Origin: Sulfitobacter sp. HGT1
GTDB lineage: Bacteria; Pseudomonadota; Alphaproteobacteria; Rhodobacterales; Rhodobacteraceae
Direction of reading: 5' to 3'
Length of the DNA: 64,000 nt
Assembly (NCBI RefSeq): GCF_013282155.1
Contig: NZ_BLWI01000001.1
Span: 372,001 to 436,000 of the forward strand
Notes under the pieces: generated by a model
Database searches by the model: none
What the model was told of the DNA's origin: nothing
The model's input: the letters and a program-made list of their open reading frames with translations, nothing else
Position numbers and translations under genes: made by a program
Shown here: positions 51,543 through 60,240 of the stretch, in pieces
Layout: each line of letters begins with the position of its first letter
Numbering within the stretch: position 1 is the stretch's first letter

Positions 51543-52520
51543 ATGACTTTGCCTGCAATTCTACAAAACCTGCGGCTGCCGCTGATTGCGAGCCCCTTGT
51601 TCATCATCTCGAACCCCGATCTTGTCATCGCGCAATGCAAGGCGGGCATTGTCGGGTCTTTTCCTGCGCTGAATGCGCGCGAAAAGGACGGGCACAGTCT
51701 GGATGCCTGGCTGACGCAGATCAAAGAGGCGCTGGACCGCCACAACCAGGAGAACCCGGATTCCCCTGCCGCACCTTATGCCGTGAACCAGATCGTTCAT
51801 AAGTCCAACAGCAGGCTCGATCGTGACATCGAGATTTGCGTGAAGCACGAAGTGCCGGTTTGGATCACCTCGCTTGGGGCGCGGGTCGAGGTCAACGAGG
51901 CCGCACATTCCGCCGGTGGTGTTGTGTTGCACGATGTGATCAACAACCGCTTTGCCCATAAAGCCATCGAAAAAGGGGCCGACGGTCTGGTCGCTGTGGC
52001 TGCCGGTGCCGGTGGCCATGCCGGTGCGCTGTCGCCTTTTGCGTTGGTTCAAGAAATCCGCAGCTGGTTCGATGGCCCCTTGTTTCTGTCCGGTGCGATT
52101 GCACGGGGTGATTCCATTCTGGCAGCGCTCGCGATGGGGGCGGACGGCGGCTATGCAGGTTCGGCCTTTATCGCCACGGATGAGGCGAATGCGGCTGAGG
52201 GCTACAAACGGATGATCGCCGAGAGCGGTGCCGACGACATCGTTTATTCAAACCTGTTTACCGGCGTTTGGGGCAACTATCTGAAACCGTCAATCGCGGC
52301 AGCGGGGATGAATCCGGATGCGTTGGAACAGTCCGACCCGTCCAAAATGAACTTTGCCGAAGATCGCGAAAAACCCAAAAGCTGGAAAGAGATCTGGGGG
52401 TCGGGTCAGGGCATTGGCGCGGTTTCGGATGTGGTACCAACGTCGGAAATGGTCGCCCGGCTCAAGCGTGAATTTGATGCGGCACGCCAGCGACTGGACA
52501 AAACGCTTAGCACCTACTGA
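51543..52520 (+). CDS. Nitronate monooxygenase-family FMN flavoprotein
   Basis: A 325-residue TIM-barrel flavoprotein of the 2-nitropropane-dioxygenase family. Features: LPLIASPLFIISNPDLVIAQCKAGIVGSFPALNAR, GADGLVAVAAGAGGHAG, and the phosphate-binding FLSGAIARG...AMGADGGYAGSAF. Some members act on acyl-CoA ring-cleavage intermediates or as enoyl reductases, not on nitronates. Here, between a racemase and a TRAP transporter, such a redox step is plausible. GGGAGAA precedes the ATG. Activity unresolved. Confidence 0.88.
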   Translation: MTLPAILQNLRLPLIASPLFIISNPDLVIAQCKAGIVGSFPALNAREKDGHSLDAWLTQIKEALDRHNQENPDSPAAPYAVNQIVHKSNSRLDRDIEICVKHEVPVWITSLGARVEVNEAAHSAGGVVLHDVINNRFAHKAIEKGADGLVAVAAGAGGHAGALSPFALVQEIRSWFDGPLFLSGAIARGDSILAALAMGADGGYAGSAFIATDEANAAEGYKRMIAESGADDIVYSNLFTGVWGNYLKPSIAAAGMNPDALEQSDPSKMNFAEDREKPKSWKEIWGSGQGIGAVSDVVPTSEMVARLKREFDAARQRLDKTLSTY

Positions 52521-52557
52521 CACTATTTAGCGGGCTTTGCTGGGAGGCGTCCGAATA

Positions 52558-52590
52558 AATAGATTGCTAGATAATAGTTACCATGCTATT
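52558..52590. promoter_or_regulatory. Weak inverted repeat before TRAP dctP
   Basis: AATAGATTG (52558-52566) and CATGCTATT (52582-52590): seven of nine arm positions pair, spacer 15 bp. It differs in spacing from the two TAGCTTG palindromes, so another regulator or chance is possible. Confidence 0.3.
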
Positions 52591-52646
52591 TAATATTTAA
52601 TACAAGTCGGGTGACATCATACCCGCAACATAAGGGAGGAGAGACT

Positions 52647-53705
52647 ATGAAGAAATCTATTCTAGGGGCCGTAATGGCTGCATCAGTTTCGGTTTTGGCC
52701 ATGGCGGCCCACGCGGAAACGACGCTGATCGCAAACGAACCTGGCCCGAACCGCGGCGTGCGCGCCGAGGCCGTGAACTACATCGCAGATCAGATCGCCG
52801 AGCGCACAAATGGCGAAGTGAAGGTCGAGCAGAACTGGGGCGGAGCCCTGTTCAAGACGAATGCCGCGCTTCAGTCGATTTCGGTTGGTGTTGCCGACAT
52901 GGGCGTGCTGATCGGGGCCTATGTCGCCTCGGAATTCCCCGAGCTGCAAATGGCGGGTCTGCTTTTGAACAAGCCCGGTCACCCTTGGGTGATGATGCAG
53001 GCCGTCTATGAATTGTTCACGACCAATGAACGCATTCAAGAGCGCCTTGACGAGATGAACCTTGTCTATCTTGCGCCGTTTTCCTTGTCGCCGGCCATTC
53101 TGGCCTGTCGCGGCGATGGCATCCGGTCGATCGAGGATATCAAGGGGGCCAAGATTGCCCATACCGGTTCGTCCGGTGACGTGCTTGCCGCATTGGGTGG
53201 CAATATGGTGAGCATGCCGATTTATGATGTTTACCAATCCATGGAAACCGGCCTTGTCGATTGCTCGGTTACCTATGCGTATTACGCTGTCGCATCGAAG
53301 CTGAACGAAGAAATCGATACGATGACCGAACTGCGCTATTCGACGATTACCAGCCTGGGTACGGTCATCAACAAGGACACTTTCGAGCGCCTGACGCCCG
53401 AACAGCAAGAAGCGATCCTGGGGATCGGTCCGGACATGATGGATTTCTACGGCGAAAAGCTGGAAGAAGCCGATGCAAAGGCGCTTGTGACCCTTTCGAC
53501 GGGCGACGATGCTGTTGATTTCGTGAAACTGTCGGATGCCGACTATGATGCGATGGACGTGGCCGGTGCGCCGATGTTTGACAACTGGTACGCTGACGCC
53601 GAAGCAGTTGGCACCGATGGTAAGGCGCTTTTGGCCGAACTTTACGGGCTGATGGACAAGTGGACACTGGTCATGGAGACCGAAGGTCTGCCTTGGAAGC
53701 GTTAA
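52647..53705 (+). CDS. dctP: TRAP transporter substrate-binding protein
   Basis: A 352-residue DctP-family periplasmic protein, signal peptide ending near AAHA-ETT. Family segments: WGGALFKTNAALQSISVGVADMGVL, AGLLLNKPGHPWVMMQAVYELF, IKGAKIAHTGSSGDVLAALGG (in the place of the usual Arg-bearing loop), and YQSMETGLVDCSVT. The loop lacks the canonical RVP-type arginine (reads IAHTGSS), so the bound solute may not be a simple dicarboxylate. GGGAGGAG upstream. Confidence 0.9.
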   Translation: MKKSILGAVMAASVSVLAMAAHAETTLIANEPGPNRGVRAEAVNYIADQIAERTNGEVKVEQNWGGALFKTNAALQSISVGVADMGVLIGAYVASEFPELQMAGLLLNKPGHPWVMMQAVYELFTTNERIQERLDEMNLVYLAPFSLSPAILACRGDGIRSIEDIKGAKIAHTGSSGDVLAALGGNMVSMPIYDVYQSMETGLVDCSVTYAYYAVASKLNEEIDTMTELRYSTITSLGTVINKDTFERLTPEQQEAILGIGPDMMDFYGEKLEEADAKALVTLSTGDDAVDFVKLSDADYDAMDVAGAPMFDNWYADAEAVGTDGKALLAELYGLMDKWTLVMETEGLPWKR

Positions 53706-53789
53706 TGATCGTCTGCACGGTCGCGTGACGATTGCCCTGTCCCTTTGGGGGGCAGGGCAGCGTTTATCCATACTCCACTGGAGAACATC

Positions 53790-54284
53790 ATGTTGAAACG
53801 TCTTGAGTTTACGCTCGATACGCTTGCAGCGGTGGCCGTGGTGCTGCTTTGCTTGCTTATTACAGCCAACATTATCGCCCGCGAATTCCTGATGGTCGGC
53901 ATCCCCGACAGCATCATCATGGTCCGCGAGCTGATGGTACCTGCGATCCTGTTTCCGCTGGCCGCAGCCACGGCGAAACGCGCGCATGTCGCCGTAGAAT
54001 TCATCGCCAATCACTTCCCCGACGGGGTCAACCGCTGGATTGCCGTGCTGGCCACCGTCATCGGTCTGACCATCGTGACAATCCTTCTGTCCGCCGGCTG
54101 GTTCGAACTGGCCAAGAATTTCGCAAGCGGTGCGCATTACGGCGGAGAGCTTTTGCTTCCGAAATGGCCAAGCCGCGCCCTGTTCGTGCTGGCGATTGGC
54201 GCATTCTGGTTGCGATTGATCCACGTGCTTTGGGTCGATCTGAAAGCCGCAGTGACGGGTACGCCGGCACCGGCAGAACTTTAA
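53790..54284 (+). CDS. dctQ: TRAP transporter small membrane subunit
   Basis: A 164-residue DctQ protein with four helices, starting MLKRLEFTLDTLAAVAVVLLC; characteristic IIAREFLMVGIPDSIIMVRELM after helix 1. ATG 53790 follows GGAG by six bases; upstream codons belong to a leader. Eighty-four bases after dctP, 12 before dctM. Confidence 0.9.
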   Translation: MLKRLEFTLDTLAAVAVVLLCLLITANIIAREFLMVGIPDSIIMVRELMVPAILFPLAAATAKRAHVAVEFIANHFPDGVNRWIAVLATVIGLTIVTILLSAGWFELAKNFASGAHYGGELLLPKWPSRALFVLAIGAFWLRLIHVLWVDLKAAVTGTPAPAEL

Positions 54285-54296
54285 GGAATTACCATT

Positions 54297-55637
54297 ATGG
54301 ATCCGGCAACCATCGGCTATATCGCATGTGCGATTGTGCTTCTCCTTTTGGCAATACGCATTCCGATTGCCTATGCCATTGGCGGCGTCGCCGTCGTGGC
54401 AATCTTTATCGTATTCGCAACGCGCACCGGCACATTCATGCCAGAGCGCGCGATGTGGACAACCTTGTCGCTCGCGTTTTCGTCCAGTTTCGATCTGGTC
54501 CACAGCTATGACCTGTCGATGATCCCCTTGTTCATCGCATTGGGTCACGTGGCGTACAAAGCGGGCATCACCACCGAGATTTACGAGGCCGCGCGTGTCT
54601 GGCTGGTGCGTTTGCCCGGCGGGGTCGCGATCGCGTCTGTCGCAGGCTGCGGCGGATTTTCAGCGATTTCGGGGTCGTCCATTGCCTGCGCGTCCACCAT
54701 GGGGCGGATCTGCACCCCCGAAATGCTGAAGCTCAATTATGACCCGCGTCTTGCCACTGCATGTGTGGCGGCGGGCGGCACGCTGGGGTCGCTTATCCCG
54801 CCGTCGGTCTTGTTCATCATCTACGGCATTTTCACAGAAAGCTCGATCAGCGAATTGTTTATGGCGGGCTTCCTGCCGGGCGTTTTGTCGATGCTTGGCT
54901 ATGCTTTGGTGATTGTGCTTTGGGTGCGTCGTTCGCCCGAAATTGCACCCGTGCCCGATCAGGTCTTTTCGATGAAAGAGAAAGTCCGGGCGGCATTGCG
55001 GTCATGGCCGGCTGTGCTGCTTTTCACTGTCGTTATCGGCGGTATCTATGGCGGCATCTTTACCGCAACCGAAGCCGCGGCCCTGTCGCTGCTGTTTGCC
55101 ACGCTTCTTGGGATGGTGCGGGGCTTTATCAAGGTAAAGGACATCATACCGATGCTGCGCGAGACGATGGCCACCACGGGCGCGATCTTCTTTATCGCGG
55201 CTTGTGCGAAGATCTTTGTGTCGCTGATCGCCTTGACCGGATTGTCCAACAGCCTTGTCTCGGCTTTGGGGGATTCAAGCATCGGGCCCTGGATGTTCAT
55301 CGCTCTTGTTTGCCTGATCTATCTGGTGCTGGGGATGTTCCTTGACCCGGTAGGGATCATGGTTCTGACCTTGCCTTTGATGATCCCGATGGTCGAAAGC
55401 TTTGACATGAACCTGATCTGGTTCGGGGTGGTGATCGTCAAACTGCTCGAGATCGGGTTGATCACCCCTCCGGTCGGGCTGAACGTCTTTGTGCTGGCAA
55501 GCGTGCTGGAAGGAAAGGTCGAGATCGGCGAGATTTTCGCAGGTCTGTGGCGTTTTCTGGCAATCGATATCGTTGTTCTGGCGCTTTTGGTGATGATCCC
55601 GGCCATCTCGCTTATCCTTCCCATGTCGATGAATTGA
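54297..55637 (+). CDS. dctM: TRAP transporter large membrane subunit
   Basis: A 446-residue DctM permease: LSMIPLFIALGHVAYKAG, GGFSAISGSSIACASTMGRI, the IPPSVLFIIYGI loop and EIGLITPPVGLNVFVLASV. It is somewhat longer than the other dctM genes here because of an extended N-terminal loop with a soluble-looking FATRTGTFMPERAM stretch. Seven bases before the ligase gene. Confidence 0.94.
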   Translation: MDPATIGYIACAIVLLLLAIRIPIAYAIGGVAVVAIFIVFATRTGTFMPERAMWTTLSLAFSSSFDLVHSYDLSMIPLFIALGHVAYKAGITTEIYEAARVWLVRLPGGVAIASVAGCGGFSAISGSSIACASTMGRICTPEMLKLNYDPRLATACVAAGGTLGSLIPPSVLFIIYGIFTESSISELFMAGFLPGVLSMLGYALVIVLWVRRSPEIAPVPDQVFSMKEKVRAALRSWPAVLLFTVVIGGIYGGIFTATEAAALSLLFATLLGMVRGFIKVKDIIPMLRETMATTGAIFFIAACAKIFVSLIALTGLSNSLVSALGDSSIGPWMFIALVCLIYLVLGMFLDPVGIMVLTLPLMIPMVESFDMNLIWFGVVIVKLLEIGLITPPVGLNVFVLASVLEGKVEIGEIFAGLWRFLAIDIVVLALLVMIPAISLILPMSMN

Positions 55638-55644
55638 GGACCGT

Positions 55645-57171
55645 ATGATGCATTTCAATCCACCCGTCGTTGATGGTGAAAAGCTCCTGAATTTCGGGGC
55701 CGCGCTTCAGGAAAATGCGGCAACACACGGTGAAAAACCCGCTTTGATCGTCGGGGACCGGACCATTAGCTGGGCCGAATTCGGGGCGATGGTGGCGCAG
55801 GTCACGGGGCAGCTTGTGGCCCAGGGTGTGGGGCAGGGCGATACGGTTGCGTCGCTGTCTGAAAATTCGGTCGAGCATGTTGTGCTGTATTGCGCGGTGG
55901 TGGCCAGCGGTGCCTGTATCGTGCCGCTGCCGTTTTCCGCCACACCCGACGCGCTGGCGCTGATGATGGCCGACAGCAACGCGGACCTGCTGTTTGTGTC
56001 ATCGACGCAGGCCGATATCGGGCGCGGTCTGCCTGTGAAACAGAGTGTCGATCTGGACGGGTTGATGGCATGGGCGGCGGATGCGGCCCCTGCTAAGCCA
56101 GCGCAAGTGAATCCCGATGATCTGTTCAACATCATCTATTCGTCGGGCACCACGGGAACACCCAAAGGCATCATTCACGACCACCGCTTTCGGTCGCGCC
56201 AGTTGAACAGAATTACCAACTTCGGCCTGACCGGGGCCGACCGTCTGGTGATCTCGACGCCGATCTATTCCAACACCACGCTGTTCGGGATGCTGCCGAC
56301 CCTGTCTTTGGGCGCGACTTTGATCGTGATGCCAAAGTTCAACGCCGCAGGGTTTCTGAAACTCAGCGCTGATCTAAAGCCGACCCACGCGGTTCTGGTA
56401 CCGGTACAACTGATGCGCCTGATGGCAGAGCCAACGTTCGATGACTTTGATCTGACCAGCTATCGGTGCAAATTCTCGACCTCGGCCCCGTTGCCCAGCA
56501 CCTTGATCGCACAGGTGATGGAACGCTGGCCCGGCAACCTGATCGAAGTGTACGGCATGACCGAAGGCGGTATTTCCACCGCGCTGAATTGCGAAGCATT
56601 CCCCGACAAATGGGACACGGTCGGGCGCTTGGGCGAAGGCGTCGACATGCGGGTGATCGACGATCAGGGCAAGGAATTGCCCAAAGGATCCTTTGGCGAA
56701 TTGATCGGCCGGTCTGCGTCGATGATGCGGAACTATCATAACGCGCCGGAGAAAACCCGAGAACTGCTTTGGACCGACGCGCACGGCAATCACTTTATCC
56801 GGTCTGGCGATATGGGCCGGATTGATGAAGACGGGTTTGTGCATCTGATGGACCGCAAGAAAGACATGATCATCTCGGGGGGCTTCAACATCTATGCTGC
56901 CGATCTTGAGGCCGTCTTGCGCCAGCATGGGGATGTCGCCGATGCGGCTGTCATCGCCATCCCCAGCGATGCCTGGGGCGAGACGCCGCTTGGTTTTGTC
57001 GTGCTGCGTGCGGGGGCCACTGCGGATGCCCAACAGGTGCTTGAATTCGCCAACGCCAAGCTGGGGAAAACGCAGCGCTTGTCGAACATCGTTTTGCTGG
57101 ACGATCTGCCGCGCAGCGAAATCGGCAAGGTCCTGAAAAAGGATCTGCGCGAAGCCTACCAGCCCGGCTGA
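55645..57171 (+). CDS. Acyl-CoA ligase (AMP-binding)
   Basis: A 508-residue adenylating enzyme with P-loop IYSSGTTGTPKGI, YGMTEGG, hinge GFVHLMDRKKDMIISGGFNIYAADLE and catalytic Lys in LPRSEIGKVLKKDLRE. It follows dctM by 7 bp, so import and CoA activation of the same acid are coupled. GAGGA precedes two adjacent ATGs (55645, 55648). The other ligase of the island at 45982-47586 may act on a later or related acid. Confidence 0.93.
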   Translation: MMHFNPPVVDGEKLLNFGAALQENAATHGEKPALIVGDRTISWAEFGAMVAQVTGQLVAQGVGQGDTVASLSENSVEHVVLYCAVVASGACIVPLPFSATPDALALMMADSNADLLFVSSTQADIGRGLPVKQSVDLDGLMAWAADAAPAKPAQVNPDDLFNIIYSSGTTGTPKGIIHDHRFRSRQLNRITNFGLTGADRLVISTPIYSNTTLFGMLPTLSLGATLIVMPKFNAAGFLKLSADLKPTHAVLVPVQLMRLMAEPTFDDFDLTSYRCKFSTSAPLPSTLIAQVMERWPGNLIEVYGMTEGGISTALNCEAFPDKWDTVGRLGEGVDMRVIDDQGKELPKGSFGELIGRSASMMRNYHNAPEKTRELLWTDAHGNHFIRSGDMGRIDEDGFVHLMDRKKDMIISGGFNIYAADLEAVLRQHGDVADAAVIAIPSDAWGETPLGFVVLRAGATADAQQVLEFANAKLGKTQRLSNIVLLDDLPRSEIGKVLKKDLREAYQPG

Positions 57172-57180
57172 CAAAACGAC

Positions 57181-57218
57181 GCCCCAGGTCTGCTTCGCCT
57201 CACGAGCAGATCTGGGGC
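57181..57218 (+). terminator. Hairpin after the transporter-ligase operon
   Basis: GCCCCAG-G-TCTGCT (57181-57194) with AGCAGA-T-CTGGGGC (57205-57218), 14 pairs including one G-T, loop 10 bp. Between convergent genes. Lacks a U-run after the stem. Confidence 0.6.
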
Positions 57219-57229
57219 TATTCCACGCG

Positions 57230-59254
57230 CTAGGGGGCGTTGACCTGCGCCACTGCGTCACGCAGCGCGTCGGCCAGTTTTGGCAAGGTATAAGGCTTGG
57301 CCAGCAGTTCGACATCTTGCAGGCCTTCTTTGGCGAAATCATTGTAGCCGGAGGTGAGCAAAACCCCCGTACCGGCGCGGTTCTCAAGCACCCATCTTGC
57401 CAAATCATAGCCCGACATGCCCCCGGGCATCTTGATGTCACTAAACACCAAGGTCACGGGGGCGTTGCCCTCGAGGTGCCCGATTGCTTGTGTGGCTGTC
57501 GATGCCTCGATCACCTCATAGCCCAGTTCGACCAAACGTTTATGCGTAATTCTGCGGAGCCGGTCGTCATCTTCGACCAACAGGATCAATTCACGCTGCC
57601 CCAGCGGCAGATTGTTTACCGACGTCTCCACCTTGCTCGCCGTTGCGGGGGAAGACGCGCGCGGCAGCCAGATCGCAACTGTGGTGCCGATCCCCTGGCT
57701 GCTGTCGATCCTGACAAAACCACTGGACTGCGCGGCAAAACCGTACACCGAGCTGAGCCCCAAGCCGCTGCCTTTGCCCTCTTCTTTGGTGGTAAAATAG
57801 GGCGTGATTGCTTTTTCTTTCACATCGGCTGACATGCCCACGCCGGTGTCGGAAACCGAAATCTCGATATACTCGTGGGGGTGTGCATCTGGGATGAACT
57901 TTGCATCTTGGTCGCTCAGGGTCAGATTTCGCGTAGAGATGCGCAGCTTGCCCCCAGACGCCATTGCATCGCGCGCGTTAAGGGCAAGGTTCAAAATTGC
58001 GCTGTCAAACTCTCCGGAATCGGCCGTTGTCTGCCACAGGTCTGGTTCAAGCTCCGTGACCAACTCGATATTTGCGCCAAGGGTTCGTTCCAATAGCGGT
58101 CTGGTCTTTGTGATCCGGTCATTGACGGCCAGTGCCACAGGCTCAAGAACGTGCTCTCGCGCAAAGGACAGCAAACGCCGGTTGAGACTTGCGCCGGCCT
58201 CGACGGCTTCCATCGCCTCATTGATCAGCTCAACGATCCTTTTGTCTGCCGTGCGCATCGCCGCAAGCTCGAGATTGCCACCGATAACGGCTAGAAAGTT
58301 GTTAAAGTCATGCGCCACACCGCCCGCGAGTTGCCCGATCAATTCAAAGCGCTGCGAGTGGGCAAGCGCCCCTTCAACCTTTTGACGCTCGCGCATTTCC
58401 TCTTCCAATGCGCGGCTGCGGTCGGCAACGCGTGCCTCCAGCTCTGAATTGGATTGGGCGAGCTTTATCTCCAGACGCTTTCGTTCGGTGATGTCGTAGT
58501 TCACCCCGATCAATGATTTAGGTCTGCCGCTTTCACTATGGTGCAGGATGTTCCCCTGACCGACAAGCCAGCGAACCTCTCCGGTGTTGTGAACCACGCG
58601 GAACTCTTCGCGAAACGGCAGGTCGTTTTCAGCCGACATCGCAACTGCGGTCTTTACACGTTCACGATCGTCGGGGTGGACGGTTGTCAGCGCATCTTCG
58701 AGACGCAAATGCCTGCTTTTTTTTGGCATTCCAAACAGTTCAAATTGCCGGTCGCTCCAGTGCAGGTAGTCCTCCGCGAAATCCCAGTCCCATGTTCCCA
58801 TTTCGGCAGCGTCATAGGCCAGGTGCAGACGGGCTTCGCTTTCCTGAAGCGCAGTTTTCGCCTGTTTTCTTGCTGTAATATCATGCCCTTCAGGTACCAG
58901 GGAAACCACAACGCCGGCTTTGTTGATGATGGGGGTGAGTGAAAAGTTGATGTCGACAATTTCGCCATTTTTGTCACCAACCCGCGCTTCGAAGTGCGAC
59001 GGTTGACCGGATGCGCCCCGCCGGATGGCATCCTTTAGCGCGAGGCGTGATTTTTGACAGACGCGCCACCATGGAGTGGTCCAAAATTTAAGGCCCACAA
59101 CGTCATCAAGCTGCACACCGATCAAATCAAGCGCGCTTTTATTCGCATCCAGGACAGTGCCGTCGGGCGAAAGCAGACCTATAAACCCCTGAACTAGATC
59201 ATAGATGTCACGATGTTTAACGATACCAAGTCTGTTTTCATCTGAGGAAGACAT
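57230..59254 (-). CDS. PAS-PAS hybrid histidine kinase with receiver domain
   Basis: A 674-residue cytosolic kinase: PAS1 (about 12-130), PAS2 (about 140-260, WDWDFAEDYLHWSDRQFELFG...RWLVGQGNILHH), a short coiled coil, and the HisKA motif GGVAHDFNNFLAVIGGNLEL with His315. An N box NLALNARDAM, G boxes DTGVGM and KGSGLGLSSVYG, then a receiver domain with Asp606 in VFSDIKMPGG complete it. No transmembrane segment, so the signal is intracellular. ATG 59254 is preferred over GTG 59287 because GGGA is spaced correctly. No partner regulator is adjacent. The HDFNN motif belongs to the NtrB-like class of kinases. Confidence 0.93.
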   Translation of the reverse strand: MSSSDENRLGIVKHRDIYDLVQGFIGLLSPDGTVLDANKSALDLIGVQLDDVVGLKFWTTPWWRVCQKSRLALKDAIRRGASGQPSHFEARVGDKNGEIVDINFSLTPIINKAGVVVSLVPEGHDITARKQAKTALQESEARLHLAYDAAEMGTWDWDFAEDYLHWSDRQFELFGMPKKSRHLRLEDALTTVHPDDRERVKTAVAMSAENDLPFREEFRVVHNTGEVRWLVGQGNILHHSESGRPKSLIGVNYDITERKRLEIKLAQSNSELEARVADRSRALEEEMRERQKVEGALAHSQRFELIGQLAGGVAHDFNNFLAVIGGNLELAAMRTADKRIVELINEAMEAVEAGASLNRRLLSFAREHVLEPVALAVNDRITKTRPLLERTLGANIELVTELEPDLWQTTADSGEFDSAILNLALNARDAMASGGKLRISTRNLTLSDQDAKFIPDAHPHEYIEISVSDTGVGMSADVKEKAITPYFTTKEEGKGSGLGLSSVYGFAAQSSGFVRIDSSQGIGTTVAIWLPRASSPATASKVETSVNNLPLGQRELILLVEDDDRLRRITHKRLVELGYEVIEASTATQAIGHLEGNAPVTLVFSDIKMPGGMSGYDLARWVLENRAGTGVLLTSGYNDFAKEGLQDVELLAKPYTLPKLADALRDAVAQVNAP

Positions 59255-59446
59255 TTTGTTCCCATCGATCTTAACCTGCTGCGCCACTTTGAGTTGTAAA
59301 GCCTGGCCAGTATTATGCTTAGAATTAACAATTGCAATGACTTGCCAAAGGGCGGTCCCTTGGCGGTAGAGACGTAAATATCCGTGTCCGGAGCCACCAC
59401 CACCGATGGGCTCCGCTGTCTGCTCGGCTATCCACTGATGGTCAGC

Positions 59447-60118
59447 TTATGTCTGCTCTGCTGCGGGCTTTGTCACGATTTCCCAGTATGACCCTTCTTT
59501 GCGGTCGATATGGGACCGAAGCGTCGCGATCGCAGTATCAAGGTCACGGTCTGCAACGGCTTGGACCAACACGCCATGCTCCCTAAAGGACTTGGCCATA
59601 TGCTCTGGATGGCGTCCCAACCTGTTGCGAACAGCGGCCATTTTTTGCGCGATTGTCTGGTATGCTTCATCAAGGAACCGGTTGTCCGAGCAGTCAAAGA
59701 AATGTTGATGGAATTCCGTATCAAGCGCGAGATATGCGCTGTCATCGCCCTTGTCGCGCGCGGCTTTCATCCGGTTCACACAGTCCGACAAACGCGCATG
59801 TAGCGCCTCGGGCTTTGCGTGGATGGCAGTGGTTAACGCATTTGTCTCAAGGCACACACGTGCATCACACAGCTTGGCCAATTCATCCGCTTCGAGGTTG
59901 AATACATAGGTGCCGCGCTGCGGCTCGACGACCAGCATTCCCTCCATCTCCAACCGGTTGATGGCCTCGCGGACGGGGGTCCGGCTCACGTCCAGCTCCT
60001 TGGCGACGCGCGCCTCTGACAATTGGCTGCCTAAGTCCAACTCCCCCGAAATGATCCACTCGCGCAGGGTTTCAGTCACCAGTTCGGTTAACGACTTGGG
60101 CCGGTCAAATGATTTCAT
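59447..60118 (-). CDS. GntR-family regulator with FCD domain
   Basis: A 223-residue FadR-type repressor: winged helix at 1-75 (LTELVTETLREWIISGELDLGSQLSEARVAKELDVSRTPVREAINRLEMEGML) and an all-helical FCD effector domain with the metal-site pattern Asp-x3-His (DTEFHQHFF) and further His near HPEHM and FREHG. Divergent from dctQMP, with two operator palindromes between them. It likely derepresses transport when a hydroxy acid is present (inference). Confidence 0.92.
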   Translation of the reverse strand: MKSFDRPKSLTELVTETLREWIISGELDLGSQLSEARVAKELDVSRTPVREAINRLEMEGMLVVEPQRGTYVFNLEADELAKLCDARVCLETNALTTAIHAKPEALHARLSDCVNRMKAARDKGDDSAYLALDTEFHQHFFDCSDNRFLDEAYQTIAQKMAAVRNRLGRHPEHMAKSFREHGVLVQAVADRDLDTAIATLRSHIDRKEGSYWEIVTKPAAEQT

Positions 60119-60154
60119 GCTGCTCTCCCTGACTTAGCTTTAGCTGCAAAAATA

Positions 60155-60199
60155 CTGGCATACAATATGGCACTTTACAACTGGCATACCGTATGCCAG
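60155..60199. promoter_or_regulatory. Two GntR/FCD operators in the divergent promoter
   Basis: CTGGCATACCGTATGCCAG (60181-60199) is a perfect 19-bp palindrome; CTGGCATACAATATGGCAC (60155-60173) is a degenerate copy 26 bp away. Both lie between the GntR gene and dctQ. FCD-type GntR proteins favour sites of this kind (TGGxATACxxTATxCCA). Confidence 0.82.
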
Positions 60200-60240
60200 T
60201 TTGCGAAAGCTAGATGGAAAAAGCTTTGGGAGGAGCGTTC

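Noticed and set aside
52683-54548. A 621-codon minus-strand frame across dctP and dctQ
   Set aside because: Antisense shadow with no domain; the plus-strand TRAP genes are secure.
39412-57171. Assignment of the island to HIP (steroid C/D ring) catabolism because of the NPD-like flavoprotein and SDRs
   Set aside because: No IpdAB-type CoA hydrolase subunits or other ring-specific genes are present; only generic families are shared.
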